Assembly: GCA_027325115.1 (NCBI GenBank)
Contig: DAHWFG010000073.1
Coordinates: forward strand, 1-14,420
Reading direction: 5' to 3'
Source: JAKBCQ01 sp021807585
GTDB lineage: Bacteria; Planctomycetota; Planctomycetia; Isosphaerales; Isosphaeraceae
DNA length: 14,420 bases
In this document: one piece after another, positions 1-6,806 of the stretch
How the letters are laid out: the number at the start of each line of letters is the position of its first letter
How positions within the stretch are numbered: position 1 is the stretch's first letter
Translations under genes and position numbers: made by a program
The notes under the pieces: generated by a model
The model's database searches: none
The model's input: the letters and a program-made list of their open reading frames with translations, nothing else
Told to the model about the DNA's origin: nothing

Positions 1-103
1 GATCGAAGTTGAACGGTCGAACGCGTCGGCCCTGAATTCGGGAGATGAATCCACAGGTAATGAGATCTTTGTTCCGCCGTCGTCGTCGGGTGAAGCGGAT
101 TCT

Positions 104-1444
104 TTGTTAACGGCGGGGGAAACGGATCGATCCGATGAAGGTCCGAAGTTGAAGGTGCGATCGTTCCCGACGGTTCCCGGAGTCTATTTGATGAAGGACG
201 CGCAGGGGCGCGTCATTTATGTGGGGAAGGCGAAGAATCTGAGGGCTCGCGCGTCGTCATATTTTCAGAAGACCGCGGCGCTCGATCGTCGCGTCGCGGA
301 TTGGGTCGACGAGATCGCCGACATCGATTTTCTCGTGGCCGACGACGAGGTCGACGCGCTCCTCATGGAGGCTCGGCTTGTCAAAGACATTCAACCCAAG
401 CACAACGTCGACCTCAAAGATGATAAATCATTCCCATATCTTCAGATTACTACCAACGAAGATTTCCCGCGGGTGAACTTCACGCGCGAGCCGCGCGATC
501 GGGGAGTGAAGCTTTACGGTCCGTTCCCGCGAGCCAAAAGCCTGCTAGGAGCGATCCAGGTTCTTCAACGCATTTTTAAATTTAGAACATGTTCATTAGA
601 TATTGAAGAGGACGATCCGCGTTGGCGTTGGTTTCGTCCTTGTTTGTTGCATTCGATCGATCAGTGCACGGCGCCGTGTAATTTGAGCGTCGACCGCGAT
701 TCGTATCGCAACGACATTCGCCGGTTGAAGTTGTTTTTGGAGGGCAAGAAGGATGCGGTGATCGAGGAGATGGAGGCCGAGATGAAGGAGTCGAGCCGGT
801 CGCTGTTGTTTGAGAAGGCGGCGCGGCTGCGTGACGAGATCAAGTCGTTACGGAATTTGAGCCTGCGGGGGGATCTTGCCAAGCACGCGCAGCCCGAGGT
901 GTTTTATGTCGATCCGGCGCGTGGGCTCGCGGGTTTGAAGAAGGTTCTTCATCTCGATTCGAAGCCGAGGACGATCGAGGGGGTCGATATCGCCCACCTT
1001 GGGGGAACCGAGACGGTCGGTTCGCTGGTGACGTTTATCGACGGTTTGCCTTTCAAGCCGGGGTATCGGCGGTATAAGATCAAGACGGTTCCCGGGGTCG
1101 ACGATTTTGCGTCGATCCGCGAGGTTGTCGACCGAAGGATCCGAGGGATTCAAGAACGCGACGAGCCGATGCCCGATATCTTATTGATCGACGGCGGCAA
1201 GGGGCAGCTTTCGTCGGCGCAGGCGGCGCTCGATGCGCTCAAGGTCGTGAATACGACGTTGATCTCGCTCGCCAAGCGCGACGAGGAGATTTTCGTCGTC
1301 GGTCGATCCGAGCCGATCGTCCTTCGACGTCGTTCGTTCGCGCTTCGCCTCTTGCAATATGTTCGCGACGAGGCGCACCGTTTCGCGCAGCATTATCATC
1401 ATATACTTCGTCGAAAAAGAACATTCGACGAAGAGACGGAATGA
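104..1444 (+). CDS. uvrC: UvrC excinuclease subunit, short form without C-terminal HhH domain
   Basis: Nucleotide excision repair nuclease that, with UvrA and UvrB, cuts DNA on both sides of a lesion. The GIY-YIG domain spans residues 21-100 (GVY at 26-28, YVGK at 39-42, probable catalytic Glu89). Cys163, Cys180, Cys188 and Cys192 match the four-cysteine iron-sulfur site of UvrC. The UVR (UvrB-binding) segment is about 211-249. The RNase H-like domain covers about 290-435, with Asp295, Asp363 and the RDEAHR motif at 421-426, so both nuclease sites look intact. The protein ends at residue 446, right after that domain; usual UvrC has about 600 residues and a (HhH)2 domain, and the AT-rich bases that follow encode none. 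The start is uncertain: TTG at 104 is the first accepted start codon, with a weak GGGTGAAG upstream, but the frame is open to the window edge, so the true start may lie outside. TTG149 and GTG155 are alternatives. Confidence 0.93.
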   Translation: MLTAGETDRSDEGPKLKVRSFPTVPGVYLMKDAQGRVIYVGKAKNLRARASSYFQKTAALDRRVADWVDEIADIDFLVADDEVDALLMEARLVKDIQPKHNVDLKDDKSFPYLQITTNEDFPRVNFTREPRDRGVKLYGPFPRAKSLLGAIQVLQRIFKFRTCSLDIEEDDPRWRWFRPCLLHSIDQCTAPCNLSVDRDSYRNDIRRLKLFLEGKKDAVIEEMEAEMKESSRSLLFEKAARLRDEIKSLRNLSLRGDLAKHAQPEVFYVDPARGLAGLKKVLHLDSKPRTIEGVDIAHLGGTETVGSLVTFIDGLPFKPGYRRYKIKTVPGVDDFASIREVVDRRIRGIQERDEPMPDILLIDGGKGQLSSAQAALDALKVVNTTLISLAKRDEEIFVVGRSEPIVLRRRSFALRLLQYVRDEAHRFAQHYHHILRRKRTFDEETE

Positions 1445-1485
1445 CGTTTACACTTTTATATTTCATAAATAGTTAAAGAACAAGC

Positions 1486-3408
1486 ATGATTCTTGTCACG
1501 GCTTCGGGATTGGGCAGGCAATTCGCCGGCGCTCCCGTGTTCAACGATTTGAAGTTTGAGATTCGCGCGGGGGAGCGGATCGGACTTGTCGGACCCAACG
1601 GCGCGGGGAAGACGACGTTGCTCAAGCTGTTGGCTCGCGCCGATCAGGCCGATTACGGATCGCTTTCGATCCGGTCGGGGATCACGGTCGGTCTGTTTCG
1701 CCAAGAGCCCGATTTTTCGACCGACGCGACGCTTTTCGAGGTGGCGCGGTCGGGGTTGGGTTCGGTGATCGAGCTTCAGCAAGAGCTCGAGGAGGCCGCG
1801 GGGGAGCTCGCGGAGGCCGAGGACGAAGCCGATCGCGACCGAGCCTCGCGGCGTTACGACGAGATCCATCATCTCATCGACCACCAGGACGGTTACGCGA
1901 TCGATCACCAGGTTGAGAACGTGCTTGGGGGGCTCGGGTTCGCCACGATCGATTTTCATCGCCGCGCCTCGACGTTTTCGGGGGGGCAGCAATCGCGAAT
2001 GATGCTCGCCAAGCTATTGTTAGAGAACCCCGACCTGATGCTGCTCGACGAGCCGTCGAATCATCTCGATATCGAAACGACTTCATGGCTTGAGGATTAT
2101 CTGACGCGACGGAACGTCGCGATGGTGATCGTGAGCCACGATCGATACTTTCTGGATAAGGTGGCGGTGAAGATCTGGGAGCTGCACGACGGCCGAATCA
2201 CCGCTTATCCCGGCAATTACTCGCGCTATTGGAAGCTCCGCGGCGAACGCGCCAAGGTATTAGAACGCCAATATGAGAAACAACAAGAGACGATCGCCGA
2301 TCTTCAAGATTACATTCGTAAATATTCGGCGGGTCAACGAGCCAAGCAGGCGCACGATCGCGAGAAGAAGCTCGCTCGGGTCGAGACGGTCGAGCTGATC
2401 CGCGACATCGAGGCGCCCGTGATGGGCTTCGGCGAGGTCGATCGCGCCGGCGATATCGTGATCGAAACGCGGAACATCAGTAAGTCTTATGATAAGAAAT
2501 TGTTCGAGAATTTCAACGTCGCGATCGAGCGCGGCCGGTGCGTCGGGATACTCGGTCCCAACGGATCGGGTAAATCGACGTTGATTAAGATTATGATCGG
2601 CCGGCTTAAGCCCGACGCGGGCGAGGTTCGGTTAGGACACAAGGTGAAGGTCGGCTATTACGACCAGGGGCTCGAGGTCTTGCCCCCCGAGACTCCCGTC
2701 GTCCGAGCCGTCTGGCCCGAGGACGATCCCTCGTGGGTGCAGGAGGATGTCCGCGATTTGTTGGCTCGCTTCGGCCTGAAAGGGGAGATCGCGTTCCAGA
2801 CCGTCGGCAAGCTTTCGGGAGGCGAAAAAGGGAAGGCCGCGCTCGCGAGGTTGGCCGCGACGGGCGCGAACGTCCTCGTCATGGACGAACCGACTAATCA
2901 TCTTGATATCTGGGCATGTGATTCCTTGGAACGATCGATCCGCGAGTTCGAGGGGACGGTTCTGGTCGTGAGCCACGACCGTTATTTCCTCAATCAGGTC
3001 GCCGATCGACTGATCGTCCTGGGGGATTCCGCGGGTCGAGGACGCGTGATCGAAGGCGATTACGACACGTATCTTGGTTTGACGGCGCGTGAATCGCGAT
3101 CGATCGCGGCCGCGGATTCCGAAGCCGATTCCGCGAGGCGGGCCGAGGCCTCCGCCGAGAAATTCGCCTCGAACGCCAAGCCCGAGAAACGGAAGCGGAA
3201 ATTCGCGTATCGCAAGCCCGGAGAGATTGAAAAGGAGATCGCGGTTCTTGAACCCGAACTCGCGACGATCGAGCAATCGCTCGGCACGCCCGCGACCTGG
3301 CGCGATCCGATCGCGGCGCGCAACCTCCAACTTCGTTACGACGACCTCAAACGCAAACTTGAAAATCTGTACGCTCATTGGGAAGAGGCCGTCGAACTGA
3401 ATTCCTAA
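1486..3408 (+). CDS. ABC-F family ATPase (Uup/EttA-like translation factor)
   Basis: Cytoplasmic ABC protein with two ATPase domains and no membrane segments. ABC-F proteins bind the ribosomal E site and rescue or regulate stalled ribosomes. Domain 1: Walker A at 36-43, signature SGGQQ at 165-169, Walker B and D-loop at 184-195, switch His at about 218. The charged helical linker at about 225-315 corresponds to the tRNA-interacting P-site motif. Domain 2: Walker A at 357-364, signature SGGEK at 444-448, LVMDEPTNHLD at 464-474, switch His at about 497. The C-terminal part at about 535-640 is an Ala/Glu-rich stretch followed by a Lys/Arg-rich coiled coil, as in Uup and YdiF-like members. It starts 41 bases after uvrC on the same strand, with only a weak purine tract as ribosome site. 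The subfamily is not decided here. Confidence 0.95.
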   Translation: MILVTASGLGRQFAGAPVFNDLKFEIRAGERIGLVGPNGAGKTTLLKLLARADQADYGSLSIRSGITVGLFRQEPDFSTDATLFEVARSGLGSVIELQQELEEAAGELAEAEDEADRDRASRRYDEIHHLIDHQDGYAIDHQVENVLGGLGFATIDFHRRASTFSGGQQSRMMLAKLLLENPDLMLLDEPSNHLDIETTSWLEDYLTRRNVAMVIVSHDRYFLDKVAVKIWELHDGRITAYPGNYSRYWKLRGERAKVLERQYEKQQETIADLQDYIRKYSAGQRAKQAHDREKKLARVETVELIRDIEAPVMGFGEVDRAGDIVIETRNISKSYDKKLFENFNVAIERGRCVGILGPNGSGKSTLIKIMIGRLKPDAGEVRLGHKVKVGYYDQGLEVLPPETPVVRAVWPEDDPSWVQEDVRDLLARFGLKGEIAFQTVGKLSGGEKGKAALARLAATGANVLVMDEPTNHLDIWACDSLERSIREFEGTVLVVSHDRYFLNQVADRLIVLGDSAGRGRVIEGDYDTYLGLTARESRSIAAADSEADSARRAEASAEKFASNAKPEKRKRKFAYRKPGEIEKEIAVLEPELATIEQSLGTPATWRDPIAARNLQLRYDDLKRKLENLYAHWEEAVELNS

Positions 3409-3498
3409 AAAGCAGGCACATAAAATTATCTTTGTAGAAACTAGATTCGGGTTTATCGGCTCGGGCGATTTCAATCGGTCAAAGAACGGGATGATGTA

Positions 3499-3528
3499 TT
3501 GACGAATAGACATAAGTCAGGTTATGAG
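3499..3528 (+). promoter_or_regulatory. candidate promoter of the rpn gene (near-leaderless)
   Basis: TTGACG (3499-3504) and TATGAG (3523-3528) are separated by 18 bases and resemble a housekeeping -35/-10 pair. A start about 7 bases downstream would fall almost on the ATG at 3537, giving an mRNA with practically no leader. That fits the absence of a Shine-Dalgarno sequence before this ATG. Inferred from consensus only. Confidence 0.3.
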
Positions 3529-3536
3529 TCTCGTGC

Positions 3537-4508
3537 ATGAATAAACGATTCGATTCGGCGATGAAGGAATTGGTTGATCTTCATCCCGAAGCCTGGGTTT
3601 CGTATATCGGATTGACCCCGACGGGAACGCTTCGCGTCGTCGATTCGAACGTCTCGACGGTTACGAGCGAGACCGACAAGGTCATCCTTGACGACGGGCC
3701 GGAGCCCTATTTGATTCACTTCGAGATGCAATCGTCGGTCGATTTGACTCTTCCGAGACGACTTTTTCGGTACAATGGTTTGCTCGATTTGCGCCACGAT
3801 TTGCGAGTCTTGGCTGTTGCGGTTTTGTTAAGGCCCGAAGCGGACTCGGAAGATATTAACGGGGTTTTGGCTCTCGATCTACCCAATAAAAATCCCGTCG
3901 TCCGATTTTATTATCGGGTCGTTCGAGCGTGGGAGGTTCCGCTCGATTCGATTTTGGGAGGTTATCCGTCGATCCTTCCGCTCGCTCCTCTGTCCGCCAT
4001 CCCCGTCGCCGAAGTTCCCGCGGTCATTCGACTCGTCGACGATCGGCTAAAGACCGAGACGGATTTGAGTTTGGCTGTTAAGATTATGGAGTTGACCCTC
4101 GTCCTGGCCGGGTTACGATTAAGCGGCGAGGAAGTTCAAGAGATTCAAGGGAGTCTTTATACGATGAGCTTGATCACGGAATCCTCTTACGTTCAGCTTC
4201 TTTTAAACAAAGGCCGCGAGGAAGGGATTCAAGTAGGCCGCGAGGTAGGGCTTCAAGAAGGCCGCGAGGTAGGGCTTCAAGAAGGCCGCGAGGAAGGGCT
4301 TCAAGAAGGCCGCGAGGAAGGGCTTCAATATGGACAAATTTCTGAGGCTCGGAGGATCCTTCTTCGACTCGCGACGGCTCGGTTTGGGGAACCCGACGAA
4401 TCGACCCTCCGAACGCTCGAATCGATCGACGACCTCGATCGACTCGAAAGGATTACGGATCGAGTACTCGCCGCGTCGAGTTGGGTCGAGTTGATCGCCC
4501 CCGAATGA
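3537..4508 (+). CDS. Rpn family (PD-(D/E)XK) recombination-promoting nuclease with DUF4351-like C-terminus
   Basis: Member of the Rpn/'putative transposase' nuclease family, which are DNA nucleases; in E. coli they act as anti-phage toxins. The N-terminal PD-(D/E)XK-like domain (about 1-200) has Asp47 in ETDKVIL and the strand IHFEMQS with Glu63-x-Gln65, followed by the family motif LPRRLFRYN (72-80). Residues 226-265 are five octads of the type G-R-E-(E/V)-G-L-Q-E, each equal to two four-residue units and encoded by 24-base repeats. Residues 267-320 resemble DUF4351 (ARRILLRLATARFG...). The 323-residue length fits the family. No Shine-Dalgarno sequence precedes ATG3537. An internal in-frame ATG (Met210) with an upstream AAGGGAG could yield a separate short C-terminal product. 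A partial copy of the 3' end lies directly downstream. Family assignment is firm; the toxin role is by analogy. Confidence 0.9.
   Translation: MNKRFDSAMKELVDLHPEAWVSYIGLTPTGTLRVVDSNVSTVTSETDKVILDDGPEPYLIHFEMQSSVDLTLPRRLFRYNGLLDLRHDLRVLAVAVLLRPEADSEDINGVLALDLPNKNPVVRFYYRVVRAWEVPLDSILGGYPSILPLAPLSAIPVAEVPAVIRLVDDRLKTETDLSLAVKIMELTLVLAGLRLSGEEVQEIQGSLYTMSLITESSYVQLLLNKGREEGIQVGREVGLQEGREVGLQEGREEGLQEGREEGLQYGQISEARRILLRLATARFGEPDESTLRTLESIDDLDRLERITDRVLAASSWVELIAPE
4164..4508 (+). CDS. possible intragenic short product of rpn (RpnS-like, C-terminal domain)
   Basis: In-frame internal ATG (Met210 of the long protein) preceded by AAGGGAG (4147-4153) with a 10-base gap. It would give a 114-residue protein consisting of a short helix, the octad repeats and the DUF4351-like tail, with no nuclease domain. 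In E. coli Rpn systems the separately translated C-terminal domain (RpnS) dimerises through a repeat-bearing helix and blocks the full-length toxin. The geometry here is the same, and the downstream duplicate starts at the equivalent ATG, which supports this as a real start. No expression evidence can be seen in DNA alone, so this is an inference. Confidence 0.45.
   Translation: MSLITESSYVQLLLNKGREEGIQVGREVGLQEGREVGLQEGREEGLQEGREEGLQYGQISEARRILLRLATARFGEPDESTLRTLESIDDLDRLERITDRVLAASSWVELIAPE
4212..4331 (+). repeat. five tandem 24-base repeats inside rpn
   Basis: Five in-frame units start at 4212, 4236, 4260, 4284 and 4308, each beginning GGCCGCGAGG and differing from one another at only a few positions. 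Each encodes the octad G-R-E-(E/V)-G-(I/L)-Q-x. Such near-identical units expand and contract easily by slippage. The duplicate downstream retains only two much-diverged units at 4722-4769. Confidence 0.95.
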
Positions 4509-4651
4509 TCGAGATCGTTCTCGACACGCCTTCGATACGGACGGCTTTCGGTCCCGCGAGCCGACACGCCCTCGCTATCGAATTCGTCGTTTGCAGAAAC
4601 ATGATTATGTTTATTTATGTTTTGACGACGGAACGAAGAGCGACTAGAAAG

Positions 4652-4955
4652 GATTCAAGGGAGTATTTATGCGATGAGCTTGATTACTGAGTCATCCTAT
4701 GTCCAGTATCTTTTGAACAAAGGTCGCCAGGAAGGACTTGAAGAAGCCCGCCGGGAACGGTTGCAAGCGGGACAAATATATGAGGCTCGGAGGATCCTTC
4801 TTCGACTCGCGACGGCTCGGTTTGGGGAACCCGACGAATCGACCCTCCGAACGCTCGAATCGATCGACGATCTCGATCGTCTCGAAAGGAGTGTGTATCG
4901 AGTACTCGCCGCTACAAATTGGGTCGAGTTGATCGCCCCCGAATGATCGAGATCG
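4652..4955 (+). repeat. downstream copy of the tandem duplication
   Basis: Second copy of the rpn 3' end (see 4142-4517). It contains the AAGGGAG, the ATG, two repeat units, the DUF4351-like region, the TGA and 9 further bases. It lacks the nuclease domain and three of the five repeat units. Confidence 0.92.
4674..4946 (+). CDS. free-standing duplicate of the Rpn C-terminal domain (candidate RpnS-like antitoxin or remnant)
   Basis: A 90-residue product matching residues 210-323 of the Rpn protein at 3537-4508. It starts with the same MSLITESSYVQ and ends with the same WVELIAPE. Between them it carries four four-residue units (GRQE, GLEE, ARRE, RLQA) instead of ten. AAGGGAG (4657-4663) lies 10 bases before ATG4674. 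The duplicated unit includes exactly the ribosome site, start, reading frame and stop of the proposed intragenic short form, so it may be a working cistron. The DUF4351-like core is identical at DNA level to the parent over 90 bases, while both flanks have diverged mostly at synonymous positions, as expected for a conserved protein. The alternative is a non-functional 3' fragment left by duplication; the frame upstream of the ATG is closed by a stop at 4623. Confidence 0.6.
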   Translation: MSLITESSYVQYLLNKGRQEGLEEARRERLQAGQIYEARRILLRLATARFGEPDESTLRTLESIDDLDRLERSVYRVLAATNWVELIAPE

Positions 4956-5087
4956 ATTTTGAACCTCCTTTGGTTCTACCTCATTCAGACCCGCCGACCT
5001 AACGTCATATCAATCAAACGAACTATCTGTGCTTATGTGATGATAAGTTAATATTTTTGTTCGGTCGACGCACGACTCGGATCGGCC

Positions 5088-5116
5088 TTCGCGCACGTAG
5101 CGAACCGGGTTAAAAT
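5088..5116 (+). promoter_or_regulatory. candidate promoter of the SIS/ROK gene pair
   Basis: A good -10 like element TAAAAT (5111-5116) lies 17 bases after a poor -35 like TTCGCG (5088-5093). The spacer contains the short inverted repeat TTCGC/GCGAA (5088-5104). The predicted start, near 5123, leaves about 33 bases of leader containing GAGGG before ATG5156. Consensus-based only. Confidence 0.28.
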
Positions 5117-5155
5117 CTACCAGCAGTTAAACCGAATCGACGAGGGTTATCGAGA

Positions 5156-5752
5156 ATGTTGGGCGCCGTTTTGAACGCCGAGGCGTATTTCGACCGCGTT
5201 TGCCGCGAGATCAAGCGGCTCGATCTGAGCCAGATCGAGCGGCTGAGCGAATTGATTGAGTCCGCATATCATTCAAATCGTTTTGTATTTATTTGTGGGA
5301 ATGGCGGTTCGGGGGCGAACGCTTCGCATCTGTGCGAGGATCTGGCCAAGTGCACGCTCCGCGATTTCGAGCGGCAAAAGCGGCTCAAGGTGCTGAGCCT
5401 CACCGATAACACCGCGGGAATCATGGCCTGGGCCAACGACGAAGGTTACGATCGCATCTTCATCGAACAGCTCAAGAATCTCGCGTCTCCCGGCGATCTC
5501 TTGCTGGCGATTTCGGGTTCCGGCAACAGCCCCAACATTCTCAAAGCGGTCGATTGGGCGAATCAGTCGGGGCTTGAAACGGTAGGGATCACGGGATTCG
5601 CCGGCGGGAAGCTGAAAACGCTCGCACGGTACAACGTTCATGTACCGATCGACGATATGGGGATCGTCGAATCGCTTCATCAGGTTGTTTTCCACTGGAT
5701 CATCGACGACATCTTCCGGAGAATCTCGGGACCGATCGCCGCGAAAGTCTGA
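5156..5752 (+). CDS. SIS-domain sugar-phosphate isomerase, GmhA (sedoheptulose 7-phosphate isomerase) type
   Basis: Single SIS domain, 198 residues, the size of GmhA, which converts sedoheptulose 7-phosphate to D-glycero-D-manno-heptose 7-phosphate for heptose building blocks. The phosphate-binding CGNGGS is at 47-52 and is followed by ASHLCEDL, where Glu61 matches the catalytic Glu of GmhA. A second phosphate loop ISGSGNS lies at 119-125. The C-terminal ESLHQVVFH (172-180) supplies His175/His180, one of which should be the catalytic His. GAGGG lies 9 bases before ATG5156. A ROK kinase follows after 25 bases, suggesting a two-gene sugar-phosphate operon. A DiaA-like or other SIS specificity cannot be excluded; no gmhB, hldE or ADP-heptose gene is in the window. 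Confidence 0.85.
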   Translation: MLGAVLNAEAYFDRVCREIKRLDLSQIERLSELIESAYHSNRFVFICGNGGSGANASHLCEDLAKCTLRDFERQKRLKVLSLTDNTAGIMAWANDEGYDRIFIEQLKNLASPGDLLLAISGSGNSPNILKAVDWANQSGLETVGITGFAGGKLKTLARYNVHVPIDDMGIVESLHQVVFHWIIDDIFRRISGPIAAKV

Positions 5753-5777
5753 TTCTATCTGATGGTTTACATGCGTT

Positions 5778-6785
5778 ATGCTTCTAAACGAGCCTTTGTT
5801 TCTTGGCGTCGAGATCGGCGGAACGAAGCTTCAACTCGGGTTGGGAGACCGCGACGGCTCGCTCGTCGCTCTTGAACGCGGCGAGGTAAGAGTCGACCGA
5901 GGCGCCCCGGGGATCCTCGAACGAATCGGTGAGCTCGCCGACGATCTCTTTGATAAACATCAAATTTCATCCTTGAATCTTTCCGCGATCGGCGTCGGTT
6001 TCGGCGGACCCGTAGACGTTTCCGCGGGGCGAGTGATCGGCTCGCATCAGATCGACGGCTGGACGAATTTCCCCCTTGCGAGCTGGTTTCGTGATCGATT
6101 TGGCGTCGATTCGATCGCGATTCAAAACGACGCCGACGCCGCGGCGCTCGCCGAATCGGTTTGCGGCGGCGGAATCGGTCGGTCGCCCGTCGTTTATGTG
6201 ACGATCGGCAGCGGAATCGGCGGCGGACTCGTCGTCGACGGTTCGATTTATCGAGGTAACGGGCTTTGGGCGCTCGAGATTGGTCATCTTTTGATCGACG
6301 ATCCCGATCGCCCCGGCGTTAAACTTGAACTCGAACAGATCGCGTCGGGCTGGTCGATCGGTCGCTCGGCTCGCGGGCTCGTTCGCTCAAGAACGGATGA
6401 ACATGCTGATATAAGCGTGCTTTATCAGTTGTCAAATCATCATATCGATGCAATCGACGCTCGTCTTGTCGGGCGCGCCGCGGCCCTGGGAGATTCGATG
6501 TCCCTGGCCGTTCTCGACCGCGCCCGTCGCGCATTCGCCGCGGCTCTTGCTCACGTCGTGATGCTTACGGCGCCTGAACGGATCATCCTTGGAGGTGGGG
6601 TGTCGCTGATCGGCGAGGAGCTGTGGCTGGAACCGATCAGAAACGAGCTTGATCGGCTCGTCCCCGCCTCGTTTCGTGGACGATTCGACGTCGTGCCCGC
6701 GTCGTTGGGGGAAAACGTCGTCGTCGTCGGCGCGCTCGTCCTGGCGCGCCGAATGATTGTCCATTCAAGAGAACGTCTCGAGTGA
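5778..6785 (+). CDS. ROK family sugar kinase lacking the zinc-cysteine motif
   Basis: Cytoplasmic ATP-dependent sugar kinase of the ROK family (glucokinase, fructokinase, ManNAc/GlcNAc kinase). The N-terminal phosphate loop is VEIGGTKLQLGL (11-22). The catalytic Asp118 sits in IQNDADAAALAE, a second phosphate loop TIGSGIGGG is at 142-150, and ALEIGHL (165-171) gives the sugar-contacting Glu167 and His170. LGGGVSLIGE (271-280) is the adenosine region. The usual Cys-x-Cys-Gly-x-x-Gly-Cys after the GH is absent: residues 172-190 contain no cysteine, although LEQIASGWS (186-194) still aligns with the following LE-x3-SG. No Shine-Dalgarno sequence is seen before ATG5778, 25 bases after the SIS gene, so translation may be coupled. 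It ends 21 bases from the convergent gene at 6807. The substrate is unknown. Confidence 0.92.
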   Translation: MLLNEPLFLGVEIGGTKLQLGLGDRDGSLVALERGEVRVDRGAPGILERIGELADDLFDKHQISSLNLSAIGVGFGGPVDVSAGRVIGSHQIDGWTNFPLASWFRDRFGVDSIAIQNDADAAALAESVCGGGIGRSPVVYVTIGSGIGGGLVVDGSIYRGNGLWALEIGHLLIDDPDRPGVKLELEQIASGWSIGRSARGLVRSRTDEHADISVLYQLSNHHIDAIDARLVGRAAALGDSMSLAVLDRARRAFAAALAHVVMLTAPERIILGGGVSLIGEELWLEPIRNELDRLVPASFRGRFDVVPASLGENVVVVGALVLARRMIVHSRERLE

Positions 6786-6806
6786 GAACATCTTGAATCG
6801 TTGTGT

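Larger units (their letters stand above)
4142..4517 (+). repeat. upstream copy of a tandem duplication (rpn 3' end)
   Basis: The 3' part of rpn, from the bases GATTCAAGGGAG to 9 bases beyond the stop codon, is repeated at 4652-4955. The copies are offset by 510 bases at the left and 438 bases at the right end; the 72-base difference equals exactly three 24-base repeat units. Left of 4142 and right of 4517 no similarity is visible. Bases 4343-4432 are identical to 4781-4870. Confidence 0.92.

Noticed and set aside
2632..3513. Long minus-strand frame of 293 codons opposite the ABC-F gene
   Set aside because: It lies antisense to the second ATPase domain, whose Walker and signature motifs are intact; its translation is low-complexity and has no recognisable domain.
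4212..4331. CRISPR-like array
   Set aside because: The 24-base units are contiguous without spacers and are in frame within the rpn coding sequence.
4509..4524. Hairpin TCGAGA/TCTCGA after rpn as a terminator
   Set aside because: Only six base pairs and no T-tract after it.
3537..4955. Insertion sequence, because the family is often called 'putative transposase'
   Set aside because: No terminal inverted repeats or target-site duplication were found around the gene, and the Rpn family are nucleases and not classical transposases.
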